From: Chitinophagaceae bacterium
GTDB lineage: Bacteria > Bacteroidota > Bacteroidia > Chitinophagales > Chitinophagaceae
Assembly: GCA_025924755.1 (NCBI GenBank)
Contig: JAICHT010000031.1
Coordinates: 1 to 18,318 of the forward strand
Direction of reading: 5' to 3'
Length of the DNA: 18,318 nucleotides
Both the position numbers and the translations under genes were made by a program. The notes below the pieces were generated by a model, which saw nothing but the letters and a program-made list of their open reading frames with translations, had not been told where the DNA came from and searched no databases. Every line of letters starts with the position of its first letter. The stretch's first letter is position 1. Below are positions 6,313 through 13,281 of this stretch, one piece after another.

Positions 6313-6654
6313 ATGGCTATTTTATTTTTGGTTATAATATTACTGGCTTGCGTGGTGTTAAGCCTGATTGTTTTGATACAAAACCCAAAAGGTGGCGGTT
6401 TGGCAGGTAATATTGCCGGCTTCAGTAACCAGTTTATGGGTGTAAAACAAACAAATGATGTTTTGGAAAGAGGCACCTGGATTTTTGCGGCAGTAATTGC
6501 GGTTTTGTGCATCAGTTCTACATTTTTTATATCAAAAAGCAGTGCTACTAACAGCAGGTTGGAAAATGTGGGTACATCACCCCTGCCAGCTCAAAACGCA
6601 CCAGCTTCCAATACTACTACCTTTCCGGTGGCACCTGCAAAGCCGGCCAAATAA
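6313..6654 (+). CDS. secG: preprotein translocase subunit SecG
   Basis: SecG, the small non-essential subunit of the SecYEG channel. The 113-aa sequence has the two expected membrane helices (residues 3-22 and about 55-73). Between them is the diagnostic LIQNPKGGGLAG loop, followed by a Phe/Met-rich FSNQFMGVKQTNDVLERGTW. After the second helix comes a Ser/Thr/Pro/Ala-rich tail of about 38 residues. Only one base separates its ATG from the previous stop, and it is the last gene of the operon, closed by the hairpin at 6675-6702. SecDF, which works with the same channel, is encoded separately 6.6 kb further on. Confidence 0.95.
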   Translation: MAILFLVIILLACVVLSLIVLIQNPKGGGLAGNIAGFSNQFMGVKQTNDVLERGTWIFAAVIAVLCISSTFFISKSSATNSRLENVGTSPLPAQNAPASNTTTFPVAPAKPAK

Positions 6655-6674
6655 CTTTTAAAATCTTATTGAAC

Positions 6675-6702
6675 AACCCTGTCTTTGCGGCAGGGTTTTT
6701 TT
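6675..6702 (+). terminator. intrinsic terminator after secG
   Basis: Stem AACCCTGTC (6675-6683) pairs with GGCAGGGTT (6689-6697), with one G-U pair, around loop TTTGC; a run of T continues to 6702. It closes the miaB-secG operon. Confidence 0.9.
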
Positions 6703-6727
6703 ATTTAAATTGAGATAAGTATTTTTT

Positions 6728-7768
6728 ATGAAGCGTATTCTTGTTTTCTTGTTGGTTGTCATTTTATTTGCCTTCATTGGAGCAGCGTGGGTCTTTTTGG
6801 CTTCCGATACTGCATTTGATTCGCCCAAAAAAGAATTATATATCCACAGCAACGGAACCACTAAAGAAGCCATATTGGATTCTCTTGAAAAAAATGATAT
6901 CATAAAAAGTAAAGCCACTTTTAACTGGTTGGCCGCACGGGTAGATTACTGGCAGAATATTAAACCCGGTAAATACGAAATAAAAAAAGGAACCAGCCTG
7001 CTTACTCTTATAAGAATGCTGCGGAATGGAAAACAAACGCCGGTAAAACTCGTAATTAATAAAATCAGAACAAAAGAAGAGCTGGCCCATATGGTTGGAA
7101 ATCGTTTTGAGTGCGACTCTGCACAGATGATTGCTTTTTTAAACAACGCAGATTCGCTTCAAAAATTTGGTGCCGACACCACTACGGCTCTATGGATTAT
7201 TATACCCGATACGTATACTTATTTCTGGAACACGACCCCGGGTTTGATTTATAAAAAGTTGTATGAAGGTTCGAGAAAATTTTGGACGCCGGAACGAAAA
7301 CAACAAGCAACTGCCCAGGGATTAACACCGGTGCAAGCTTATACGCTGGCTTCTATAGTAGAAGAAGAAACCAATGCCAATGCAGAGAAGGGAAATATTG
7401 CCAGCGTATATATGAACCGCTACAATCATGGTATGCCGCTGCAGGCCGACCCAACCATAAAGTTTGCCATGCGTGATTTTGGGTTGAAACGCATTTATGA
7501 TAAATACCTGTTCATTCAATCGCCATATAATACTTACAGAAACAAAGGCCTGCCGCCGGGGCCTATATGCACTCCTTCAAAAAATACGTTGAATGCTGTA
7601 TTAACAGCTCCTAAAACCAACTACCTGTATTTTGTAGCCAGCAGCAGCTTTAATGGCACCCATGATTTTAGCGCCACTTACGAAGAACATATGCAAAAAG
7701 CACATGCCTATCAGCAAGCACTGAACCAACGGCAAATAACCAATGATGAAAAGGCCGAAACCAAGTGA
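6728..7768 (+). CDS. mltG: endolytic transglycosylase MltG (YceG-like)
   Basis: MltG cleaves nascent peptidoglycan strands in the periplasm and thereby sets glycan length. The 346-aa protein has one N-terminal membrane anchor (residues 4-24), then a LysM-like first domain with KPGKYEIKKGTSLLTLIRMLRNGKQ (about 79-103). The YceG catalytic domain follows, with ASIVEEET (208-215), where E212 matches the catalytic Glu of E. coli MltG. It is followed by VYMNR, MPLQADPTIKFA, YNTYRNKGLPPGPICTP and YFVASS. All key blocks are present. The start is 25 bases after the end of the secG terminator and no exact TAnnTTTG box is seen between, so it may depend partly on read-through or on a weak promoter. The YihY gene overlaps its stop by one base. 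Confidence 0.95.
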   Translation: MKRILVFLLVVILFAFIGAAWVFLASDTAFDSPKKELYIHSNGTTKEAILDSLEKNDIIKSKATFNWLAARVDYWQNIKPGKYEIKKGTSLLTLIRMLRNGKQTPVKLVINKIRTKEELAHMVGNRFECDSAQMIAFLNNADSLQKFGADTTTALWIIIPDTYTYFWNTTPGLIYKKLYEGSRKFWTPERKQQATAQGLTPVQAYTLASIVEEETNANAEKGNIASVYMNRYNHGMPLQADPTIKFAMRDFGLKRIYDKYLFIQSPYNTYRNKGLPPGPICTPSKNTLNAVLTAPKTNYLYFVASSSFNGTHDFSATYEEHMQKAHAYQQALNQRQITNDEKAETK

Positions 7769-8748
7769 TGGCAAAAGATATTAAACACGATCTTTTATCT
7801 TCTGCAGCAATGGAAAAATTGGCCAACTGGAGTAAGAACAAAACGATGCCGGGTGCAAATGGCTATACATTTTACGAGGTGTGGCAATCGTTTGCACAAC
7901 AGTTGCGCCGTACCAGTTTGCCGGAAAGAGCAGCAGCCATATCGTTCAACGTGTTTATGGCAATCCCACCCATACTGATCTTTGTGTTTACACTCATTCC
8001 ATATCTACCAATCTCGCGGCAATTTACAAGAGCTATATTTAGCCTGATCCGGGATATTGTTCCCGGTAAGCAAAATAATACAGCTATTATCCAATTTTTG
8101 TTTGATTTTATACATAAACCACGAAACGGATTGTTATCATTTGGTTTGTTTCTGGCCCTTTTCTTTTCCAGCAATGCCATGATGGGAATTCTGCGTTCGT
8201 TTGACAGAAATTATGAAGGATTTTACCGGCGCAAAACCGTCAGGAAACGACAAACAGCTTTAAAACTTACCCTGATTGTGTTTGTATTGGTTTTTTGTTG
8301 TTTACTTTTATTAGTAGCACAGGGAGCCGTATTGCAGTGGATTGGTATTGAAAGTTCTCCATTGCGGACGCTTATTAAAAATGTAAGATGGGTAATTATA
8401 ATATTGCTTGTTTTTTATTTTACGTCTTTTATATACCGCCATGGCCCTGCCTTACGTAAAAAATGGCCGCTGTTAACGCCGGGTGCTGTATTTGCCACTA
8501 CCCTAACCATTATTGCTACCTTTTTAGTTTCGTTTTGGGTAAACCACTTCAGCAATTATAATAAGCTATATGGTTCTATCGGCGCCATATTTATATTGAT
8601 GTCGTTGATTTATGTAAACGCCCTGGTTATACTCCTGGGCTTTGAACTGAATGTGAGCATTGCGTCTTTGAAGCCTTTGATTCATGATAGAAAAAAAGAA
8701 GCAATAGCAAGTCCTATCAAGAAGCGGGGTAATTATTTAAAAGATTAA
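7768..8748 (+). CDS. YihY/BrkB family inner-membrane protein
   Basis: A 326-aa polytopic membrane protein of the YihY/virulence factor BrkB family (once wrongly called ribonuclease BN). About six hydrophobic helices are visible, around residues 55-80, 118-140, 162-190, 208-225, 240-262 and 270-292. The family pattern LPERAAAISFNVFMAIPPIL is at the first helix, PGAVFATTLTIIATFLVSFWVNHFSNYNKLYGSIGAI spans the fifth, and ILLGFELN closes the last. The function is not settled; proposed roles are transport or export. The start is the ATG in TGATG that shares one base with the mltG stop; a GTG three bases earlier is less likely. The tail after the last helix is basic. The coupling with mltG suggests an envelope role. 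No clear terminator is seen in the 54 bases before the convergent trmH gene. Confidence 0.9.
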   Translation: MAKDIKHDLLSSAAMEKLANWSKNKTMPGANGYTFYEVWQSFAQQLRRTSLPERAAAISFNVFMAIPPILIFVFTLIPYLPISRQFTRAIFSLIRDIVPGKQNNTAIIQFLFDFIHKPRNGLLSFGLFLALFFSSNAMMGILRSFDRNYEGFYRRKTVRKRQTALKLTLIVFVLVFCCLLLLVAQGAVLQWIGIESSPLRTLIKNVRWVIIILLVFYFTSFIYRHGPALRKKWPLLTPGAVFATTLTIIATFLVSFWVNHFSNYNKLYGSIGAIFILMSLIYVNALVILLGFELNVSIASLKPLIHDRKKEAIASPIKKRGNYLKD

Positions 8749-8802
8749 TTGGTCATAGTCAGGAATAGCTTGAAGAGTATATATTATTGAAAAGCCAATA
8801 TT

Positions 8803-9396
8803 CTATATGTTGTCATTCAATACGCCCCATGCTTTACTAAGCGTTTCAAATTGCTTTATGGATAAATGCGGACTATTGTAATGTCCTGCCAATTGTTTTT
8901 GCCGGAACGCTTCAAATAAAGTAACCCCGCAAGCTACGCTGATATTTAACGACCGGATCATACCCACCTGTGGTATCACTACCTTTGCATCCGCTATAGC
9001 ACATATTTCATCACTTACGCCTTCTCGTTCATTCCCAAATACAAACGCAATGTTTTGTGTCAAATCCATATCATATAAACCCACTGCATCAGAGGTTAAA
9101 GCAGTAGCAACAATTTTATGATACTTTTTTCTTACTTCTTTAAAACACTCCTGCGCATTATCAAACTGATGTGCCGTAATCCATTTCGCTGCGCTCCGGC
9201 TGCTTTTATATCCCCAATGATGATGCAGCGGAACTCTTGTATTTAACACAAAAATCTCCTGCACACCCACTGCATCGCAGCTCCGCATTACTGCGGATAC
9301 ATTATGCGGATCAAACACATTTTCTAATACTACCGTAATATCAGTTTGTCTTTTTGATAATACCGACTTGATTCTGTGTAAACGTTCAGGCGTCAT
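8803..9396 (-). CDS. trmH: tRNA (guanosine-18-2'-O)-methyltransferase TrmH, SPOUT family
   Basis: A 197-aa SpoU/TrmH-type methyltransferase using S-adenosylmethionine. The start (MTPERLHRIKSVLSKRQTDITVVLENVFDPHNVSAVMRS, residues 1-39) lines up closely with E. coli TrmH, which makes Gm18 in tRNA, including RQ-D-TV and PHNVSA with the conserved Asn32 and Arg38. The knot motifs follow: FVFGNEREGVSDE (118-130) and IPQVGMIRSLNISVACGVTLFEAFRQ (141-166). It is shorter than E. coli TrmH (229 aa) because the C-terminal extension is reduced. The gene is convergent with yihY and divergent from csp, so it is transcribed alone. No exact TAnnTTTG box is visible upstream; the best candidate is TATATTAG on the minus strand at 9415-9408. 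TrmH is favoured over TrmL or RlmB because of the N-terminus. Confidence 0.88.
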   Translation of the reverse strand: MTPERLHRIKSVLSKRQTDITVVLENVFDPHNVSAVMRSCDAVGVQEIFVLNTRVPLHHHWGYKSSRSAAKWITAHQFDNAQECFKEVRKKYHKIVATALTSDAVGLYDMDLTQNIAFVFGNEREGVSDEICAIADAKVVIPQVGMIRSLNISVACGVTLFEAFRQKQLAGHYNSPHLSIKQFETLSKAWGVLNDNI

Positions 9397-9508
9397 AATA
9401 TGCTATTCTAATATAAAAATCTTAAAGGAAAATCCATTGATGAACGATTGGTATAGTAAGGTGCAAAATGCATCAAAAAATTAAATTAACGGTTTGGATA
9501 TTTAGAAA

Positions 9509-9540
9509 TTGCCGCTTTGTAGGCTGGTCTTCTTTTTGCA
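9509..9540 (+). promoter_or_regulatory. promoter region of csp with vegetative-like and sigma-54-like readings
   Basis: Two readings overlap. (1) TTG at 9509-9511, a 19-base spacer, then TCTTTTTG at 9531-9538, one mismatch from TAnnTTTG. (2) A sigma-54-type pattern: CTGG at 9524-9527 and TTGCA at 9536-9540, so that GG and GC are exactly ten bases apart. The CACG part of the -24 element is not kept. The ATG is at 9568. Both readings are plausible; neither is proven. Confidence 0.4.
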
Positions 9541-9567
9541 ACTGCATACCCATCAAAAATACTATTT

Positions 9568-9900
9568 ATGTCAGGATACCATACTTATAAAACCTGTATT
9601 GAAGCTTGCTTGCAATGTGCTGCTATTTGTAACCATTGCGCGTCCGCCTGTTTGCAGGAACAAGATGTAAAAATGATGGCACGCTGCATTCAGTATGATA
9701 TGGAATGTGCAACCCTTTGCTATGCCGCTGCCCAGCTAATGAGCTTAGGCAACGAACAGGTAAAAGAAATATGCCGTATATGCGCAGCACTTTGCCAGGC
9801 TTGTGCTGCCGAATGCGAAAAGCATACTACTAAACATTGTAAAGAGTGTGCAGACACTTGCAAGCGTTGTGCAGAAGAGTGTCTGAAAATGGCTGCTTAA
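9568..9900 (+). CDS. four-helix-bundle copper-storage protein, cytosolic Csp type
   Basis: A 110-aa protein with 19 cysteines, mostly in C-x2-C and C-x3-C spacing: C10, C14, C17, C21, C24, C28, C40, C47, C51, C69, C72, C76, C79, C83, C91, C94, C98, C101 and C105. This is the pattern of the DUF326/Csp family, whose four-helix bundles hold many Cu(I) ions on Cys lining the core. No Tat or Sec signal is present, so it matches the cytosolic Csp3 kind rather than exported Csp1. The EC-x-x-HTTKHCKECADTC region before the last helix is also typical. The gene stands alone: trmH is divergent and coaE follows after 146 bases; no copper ATPase, CueR or CsoR gene is nearby. The first ATG starts the domain directly. 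Family assignment is strong; the metal bound in vivo is inferred. Confidence 0.93.
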   Translation: MSGYHTYKTCIEACLQCAAICNHCASACLQEQDVKMMARCIQYDMECATLCYAAAQLMSLGNEQVKEICRICAALCQACAAECEKHTTKHCKECADTCKRCAEECLKMAA

Positions 9901-9999
9901 ATTTAAGTAGATGTCTTTTAAAGAAAGTTTTTAATTGCTTTATACTGTATTAAATAACTCCTTGTGATTTCTTTGCCATAAAAGAGTTGACTATCTTGC

Positions 10000-10031
10000 C
10001 CTGTCTTATATATCCAACAATATAAGGCGGG
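10000..10031 (+). promoter_or_regulatory. 12-bp hairpin in the leader region of coaE
   Basis: CCTGTCTTATAT (10000-10011) pairs with ATATAAGGCGGG (10020-10031), including two G-U pairs, around an 8-base loop ATCCAACA. No T-run follows, so it does not look like a terminator. It lies 15 bases before the coaE ATG. A near-consensus -7 box TTTCTTTG is at 9968-9975, which would place the hairpin in the 5' leader. Confidence 0.45.
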
Positions 10032-10046
10032 TAACAACTTCATTTT

Positions 10047-10649
10047 ATGGTACTAAAAATAGGAATAACGGGAGGTATTGGTTCCGGAAAAACTACGGTA
10101 GCAAAAATCTTTTCGTTGCTCAATGTGCCCGTATATAATGCAGATGCTGCATCTAAAAGATTGTATCATACGGACAAAGAATTAATGGCCAATATAAAAA
10201 AACATTTTGGCGAAGATATCTACACACAAGACCAGCTAAACCGGTCAAAGCTGGCTGCGCTGGTTTTTAATAATGAAGAAAATTTAGCCTTACTTAATAG
10301 CCTGGTGCACCCTCCTACTATTAAAGATGCGGACAACTGGATGCATCAACAAACCGGCCCGTATATTATTAAAGAAGCCGCTTTACTTTTTGAAAGCGGC
10401 TCCGCAGGTAATTTAGATTATATCATAGGCGTTCATACTCCCGACTTTTTGCGAATCAAAAGGGCTATGGACAGAGACCATGTTTCGCGTGAAGTGGTAT
10501 TAAGCCGTATGAACAAGCAAATTGATGAAATAATAAAAATGAAATTGTGCGATTTTATTATTGAAAACAACGAACAGCAACTGGTGATACCACAAGTATT
10601 GGAGTTGCACAACATATTTTTACAGCTTGCCGCCCAAAAATCAGCTTAG
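10047..10649 (+). CDS. coaE: dephospho-CoA kinase CoaE
   Basis: CoaE phosphorylates the 3'-hydroxyl of dephospho-CoA, the last step of coenzyme A synthesis, in the cytosol. The 200-aa length is normal. The P-loop GGIGSGKT is at residues 9-16, followed by the dephospho-CoA-binding region with VYNADAASKRLYH, then LVHPPTIKDADNW, KEAALLFESG and a lid region VVLSRMNKQ. All core blocks are present. The start is the only ATG that gives the intact N-terminal beta strand before the P-loop. The 3' end overlaps the convergent aminotransferase gene by nine bases. CoA supply is linked in a general way to the acyl-CoA mutase at the window end, but the genes are far apart. Confidence 0.96.
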   Translation: MVLKIGITGGIGSGKTTVAKIFSLLNVPVYNADAASKRLYHTDKELMANIKKHFGEDIYTQDQLNRSKLAALVFNNEENLALLNSLVHPPTIKDADNWMHQQTGPYIIKEAALLFESGSAGNLDYIIGVHTPDFLRIKRAMDRDHVSREVVLSRMNKQIDEIIKMKLCDFIIENNEQQLVIPQVLELHNIFLQLAAQKSA

Positions 10650-11831
10650 CTTATTTAATGCTTCTGCAATACGGTTAAATCCTTTTTCGATATTATTTAA
10701 ATTATTGGCAAACGAAATCCGGATGCAGGCATCATCGCCAAAGGCCGAGCCTGTAACTACCGATACATGCCCAGTATTTAACAGGTACATCGCTAAATCA
10801 TCTGCATTATTAATAACCGTATCGCCGTCCTTTTTACCAAAGTAATATGAGATATTCGGGAAAGCGTAAAAGGCGCCATCGGGCTCAGTAAACTGCATAC
10901 CTTTTATGCCTTTCATTAATTCCATCACTCTTTCCTTACGCTCTTTAAATTGATTGACCATAGCCGCTGTTGCATGCAATGGAGATGTGAGTGCCACAAT
11001 AGCGGATCGCTGTGCAATAGAGTTGGTGCCACTGGTAAATTGTCCCTGCAGCTTTTCGCATGCCTTAACAATTTCTTTTGGTGCAGCCAGGTAGCCCAAT
11101 CGCCAGCCGGTCATTGCATAGCCTTTGCTTAAACCATTTACTACTATCAGCCGGTCTTTAAGTTCTTCAAACTGCCCGATGCTTTCGTGCTTCCCTGTAT
11201 AGTTGATGTATTCGTATATTTCATCAGATATGATAGCTACGTGTGGGTGCCTTTGAAATACCGCGGCCAGTTGCTGCAATTCATCTTTTGTATATACCGC
11301 ACCGCTGGGATTGCATGGCGATGAAAACATGAACAATTTGGTTTTAGGCGTAATAGCAGCTTCCAATTGTTCAGGAGTAATTTTATAACCACTTTCCAAA
11401 GTAGACTTTAATAGTTTTACTTCTCCTTTTGCAAACTGCACCAACGCAGCATACGTAACCCAAAAAGGCGTAGGTATAATTACTTCATCACCAGTATCTA
11501 CGAGGCTTAATACCACATTAGCCAGGCTTTGCTTGGCACCGGTTGAAACAATAATATTTTCGGGTGTATAGTGTAGGTTATTATCTCTTCTAAACTTTTC
11601 GCATATTGCTTCCCGTAAGTCCAGGTAACCTGCTACAGGTGTATAATGGCTCCAGTTGTCATCTATGGCTTTTTTTGCAGCTTCTTTAATAAAATCCGGC
11701 GTGTCAAAGTCGGGTTCTCCCAAACTTAAATCTACTACGTCTATGCCTTTTGCTTTTAGCTCACGGCCCAGCCTGGCCATTTTCAATGTTTCAGGTTCGC
11801 TGAAGCGATCTAATTTCGATGATAATTGCAT
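10641..11831 (-). CDS. PLP-dependent aspartate-type aminotransferase (class I/II)
   Basis: A 396-aa fold-type I aminotransferase, probably aspartate aminotransferase of the AspB/Ib type. Visible features: LSLGEPDFDTP (residues 36-45), HYTPVAGYLDLREAI, STGAKQS for phosphate binding (96-102), N174 in SSPCNPSG, D203 in ISDEIYEY, the PLP lysine K236 in NGLSKGYAMTGWRLGY, and R371 in CIRISFA, which binds the substrate alpha-carboxylate. The TPVAGYLDLR and GLSKGYAMTGWR blocks are typical of the aspartate/prephenate aminotransferase group; the exact substrate cannot be fixed from the sequence. The gene has its own promoter box at 11857-11850, just after the upstream serine hydrolase stop. Its stop overlaps the end of coaE. 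Confidence 0.92.
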   Translation of the reverse strand: MQLSSKLDRFSEPETLKMARLGRELKAKGIDVVDLSLGEPDFDTPDFIKEAAKKAIDDNWSHYTPVAGYLDLREAICEKFRRDNNLHYTPENIIVSTGAKQSLANVVLSLVDTGDEVIIPTPFWVTYAALVQFAKGEVKLLKSTLESGYKITPEQLEAAITPKTKLFMFSSPCNPSGAVYTKDELQQLAAVFQRHPHVAIISDEIYEYINYTGKHESIGQFEELKDRLIVVNGLSKGYAMTGWRLGYLAAPKEIVKACEKLQGQFTSGTNSIAQRSAIVALTSPLHATAAMVNQFKERKERVMELMKGIKGMQFTEPDGAFYAFPNISYYFGKKDGDTVINNADDLAMYLLNTGHVSVVTGSAFGDDACIRISFANNLNNIEKGFNRIAEALNKLS

Positions 11832-11849
11832 ATTTTAAAATGATATGGG

Positions 11850-11882
11850 CAAATGTAATAACTTCTACCGGCCATAATCCAA
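11850..11882 (-). promoter_or_regulatory. promoter of the aminotransferase gene
   Basis: On the minus strand, TTG at 11882-11880, a 22-base spacer, then TACATTTG at 11857-11850, an exact TAnnTTTG match 18 bases before the ATG at 11831. The -33 part lies inside the last codons of the serine hydrolase gene, so the aminotransferase can be transcribed on its own. Confidence 0.65.
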
Positions 11883-13157
11883 TTTAAACTCAGAAAGATC
11901 AGGAGTAATTTTTCGTTTGCGGCCAAGTTCATAGTTATAAATTACCTGCCCCAGGTGTTTCATAAACGGGTAACCCACGGTTTCATATTCATATGTGTTG
12001 TCATTGTATATACCATCACTATTGCAGCTGATACTGGCACTTAATAAAAATTCAATATTATTTTTAAAATCTACAATATAGGCTGCATCCGTTAAAAAGC
12101 CGTATGCATCGCCTTCTTTATTAAAAATGCGAATATTATTATCAACCGTATCAGTAGCGCCATACAATAAAAATTTTCCATAAGCATCGTTGTAGGAAGT
12201 ATCGTATTGTGGAGCTGTGGATTCTCTGGGCCACATAGACATATAGCTGTGCAGCTGGTGATAATCATCCGGAGTTAAATTAAACCGCTGCCTGGCTGGT
12301 ACCGCATCCGGAAAAATAAGGCTGATTAATATGGAATGAAGATCTACCAGCGACAAACGGTTTTTCTTAGAAAAGTTAAAGGGCTCATTAATCAACTGAT
12401 CACCGTCATAAAATCCTTTTCCTAAAAAGGTTTTACGGGGTTGATATTCCAGGTTGCTTTTTACCGCAGGCTGCTGATATATAATTTTAGATGCTCCGTT
12501 ATAAAAAAGCACCGGGTTGGTAGTACGATTCTGCTCTTCAGTCATATTTACGTTCAGACGGTGTATAATTTGGGTGCTGTCATACCCCATCTGATGCAAA
12601 GTATTGTTAATATATTCCTGCCCCAAAAATTCGTACAGCCGGTTAAAAGCTTCGTTATCACTTACCAGCAATATTCTTTTTATATAGTTGGAAATAGTAG
12701 GCCTGCCGTCGGGGCTGTTGGGGTCATTATATATTGCGGTTTGGCCGTTATCAAGAGCTTCCGTTATCATTGTGGTGTTTTTATCCAACCCCGGAATCTT
12801 TAATTCGTTCAAACGCTGCAGCGCCAAAGCCGCCACCGGAAGCTTAACGGTAGAAGCAGGGTAGATATATTGTTTAGGGTCGGCATTAAAATAATAATTG
12901 GTAAAAACCGGCTTATTATTGGCTTTGCGGTCAATCTGAGTATAAATGATTTTGATTTTCCAGTTGGCATTATTTTTTAATAAGGCGTCAAAGTACTGCG
13001 GATATTGGTCAAGCAGCCCCGTTAACAAGGCATCAGATTTCGAAAATTTTGTAGTATCGTTTCTTATTTCCATAGCAGGCGTGGCAAACTTTTTAGGTGC
13101 ATAGCAGCTAAAAACAATTATAACCATCGCACCTGCCAACCAATTTTTAAATTTCAT
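11865..13157 (-). CDS. beta-lactamase-fold serine hydrolase, predicted lipoprotein
   Basis: A 430-aa class A beta-lactamase-like hydrolase. The N-terminus is a lipoprotein signal: hydrophobic residues 6-17, then VFSC with C18 as lipidation site, so it acts in the periplasm or at the outer membrane. Active-site motifs: S102-T-V-K105 (PASTVKLPVAAL), S166-D-N168 (LLVSDNEAFNRLYE) and, in place of KTG, K347-E-G349 in NKEGDAYGFLTDAAYIV, which fits the class A KTGxxxYG-x-x-ND pattern. The segment LN-x-x-x-x-x-x-x-x-RTTNP (201-215) lines up with class A ELN...DTTTP; by that alignment the general base Glu166 is replaced by Ile198, while Asn202 is kept. It is longer than a class A enzyme (about 290 aa), with extra N-terminal and central segments. 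A peptidase or esterase is likelier than antibiotic resistance (inference). The start is the only one that includes the signal. Confidence 0.85.
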   Translation of the reverse strand: MKFKNWLAGAMVIIVFSCYAPKKFATPAMEIRNDTTKFSKSDALLTGLLDQYPQYFDALLKNNANWKIKIIYTQIDRKANNKPVFTNYYFNADPKQYIYPASTVKLPVAALALQRLNELKIPGLDKNTTMITEALDNGQTAIYNDPNSPDGRPTISNYIKRILLVSDNEAFNRLYEFLGQEYINNTLHQMGYDSTQIIHRLNVNMTEEQNRTTNPVLFYNGASKIIYQQPAVKSNLEYQPRKTFLGKGFYDGDQLINEPFNFSKKNRLSLVDLHSILISLIFPDAVPARQRFNLTPDDYHQLHSYMSMWPRESTAPQYDTSYNDAYGKFLLYGATDTVDNNIRIFNKEGDAYGFLTDAAYIVDFKNNIEFLLSASISCNSDGIYNDNTYEYETVGYPFMKHLGQVIYNYELGRKRKITPDLSEFKLDYGR

Positions 13158-13202
13158 ACCACTAAAATAAGGGGGAAAACTTTAGCAATCTATTGGTAAA
13201 AC

Positions 13203-13245
13203 CAAGCCGAAGGGCTTGCCCTAATGGGTTAGTACTTAAGCCGAA
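13203..13245. promoter_or_regulatory. overlapping dyads and direct repeat in the secDF / serine hydrolase divergent region
   Basis: CAAGCC-GAAG-GGCTTG (13203-13218) is a perfect 6-bp stem with a 4-base loop. AAGCCGAA occurs at 13204-13211 and again at 13238-13245, so GGCTT can pair with either copy. The block lies upstream of the secDF -7 box (13253) and upstream of the divergent serine hydrolase start (13157). An operator or a decayed hairpin are both possible. Confidence 0.35.
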
Positions 13246-13252
13246 AAAAAAC

Positions 13253-13260
13253 TATATTTG
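13253..13260 (+). promoter_or_regulatory. -7 promoter element of secDF
   Basis: TATATTTG is an exact TAnnTTTG match, 21 bases before the ATG at 13282. It also settles the start: an in-frame TTG at 13258 would lie inside this box and upstream of the expected transcript start. No -33 TTG is obvious. Confidence 0.65.
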
Positions 13261-13281
13261 CCCCTCTTTAAAAAACCGTGT

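Noticed and set aside
6703..6727. Dedicated promoter for mltG
   Set aside because: Only near matches such as TATTTTTT directly abutting the ATG are present; no exact TAnnTTTG box at workable distance.
8749..8802. Possible terminator between yihY and trmH
   Set aside because: Only a five-base stem (TATTG / CAATA) could be found, with no T-run on either side.
12441..12803. 120-codon plus-strand open frame
   Set aside because: It is antisense to the serine hydrolase, which contains the SDN motif region in the coding frame.
11865..13157. Antibiotic-resistance beta-lactamase
   Set aside because: The catalytic Ser/Lys and SDN motifs fit the fold, but the class A general base appears missing and the third motif is altered; resistance cannot be claimed.
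13258..13281. Upstream TTG start for SecDF adding eight residues
   Set aside because: The TTG lies inside the -7 promoter box; the ATG at 13282 begins directly before the first membrane helix.
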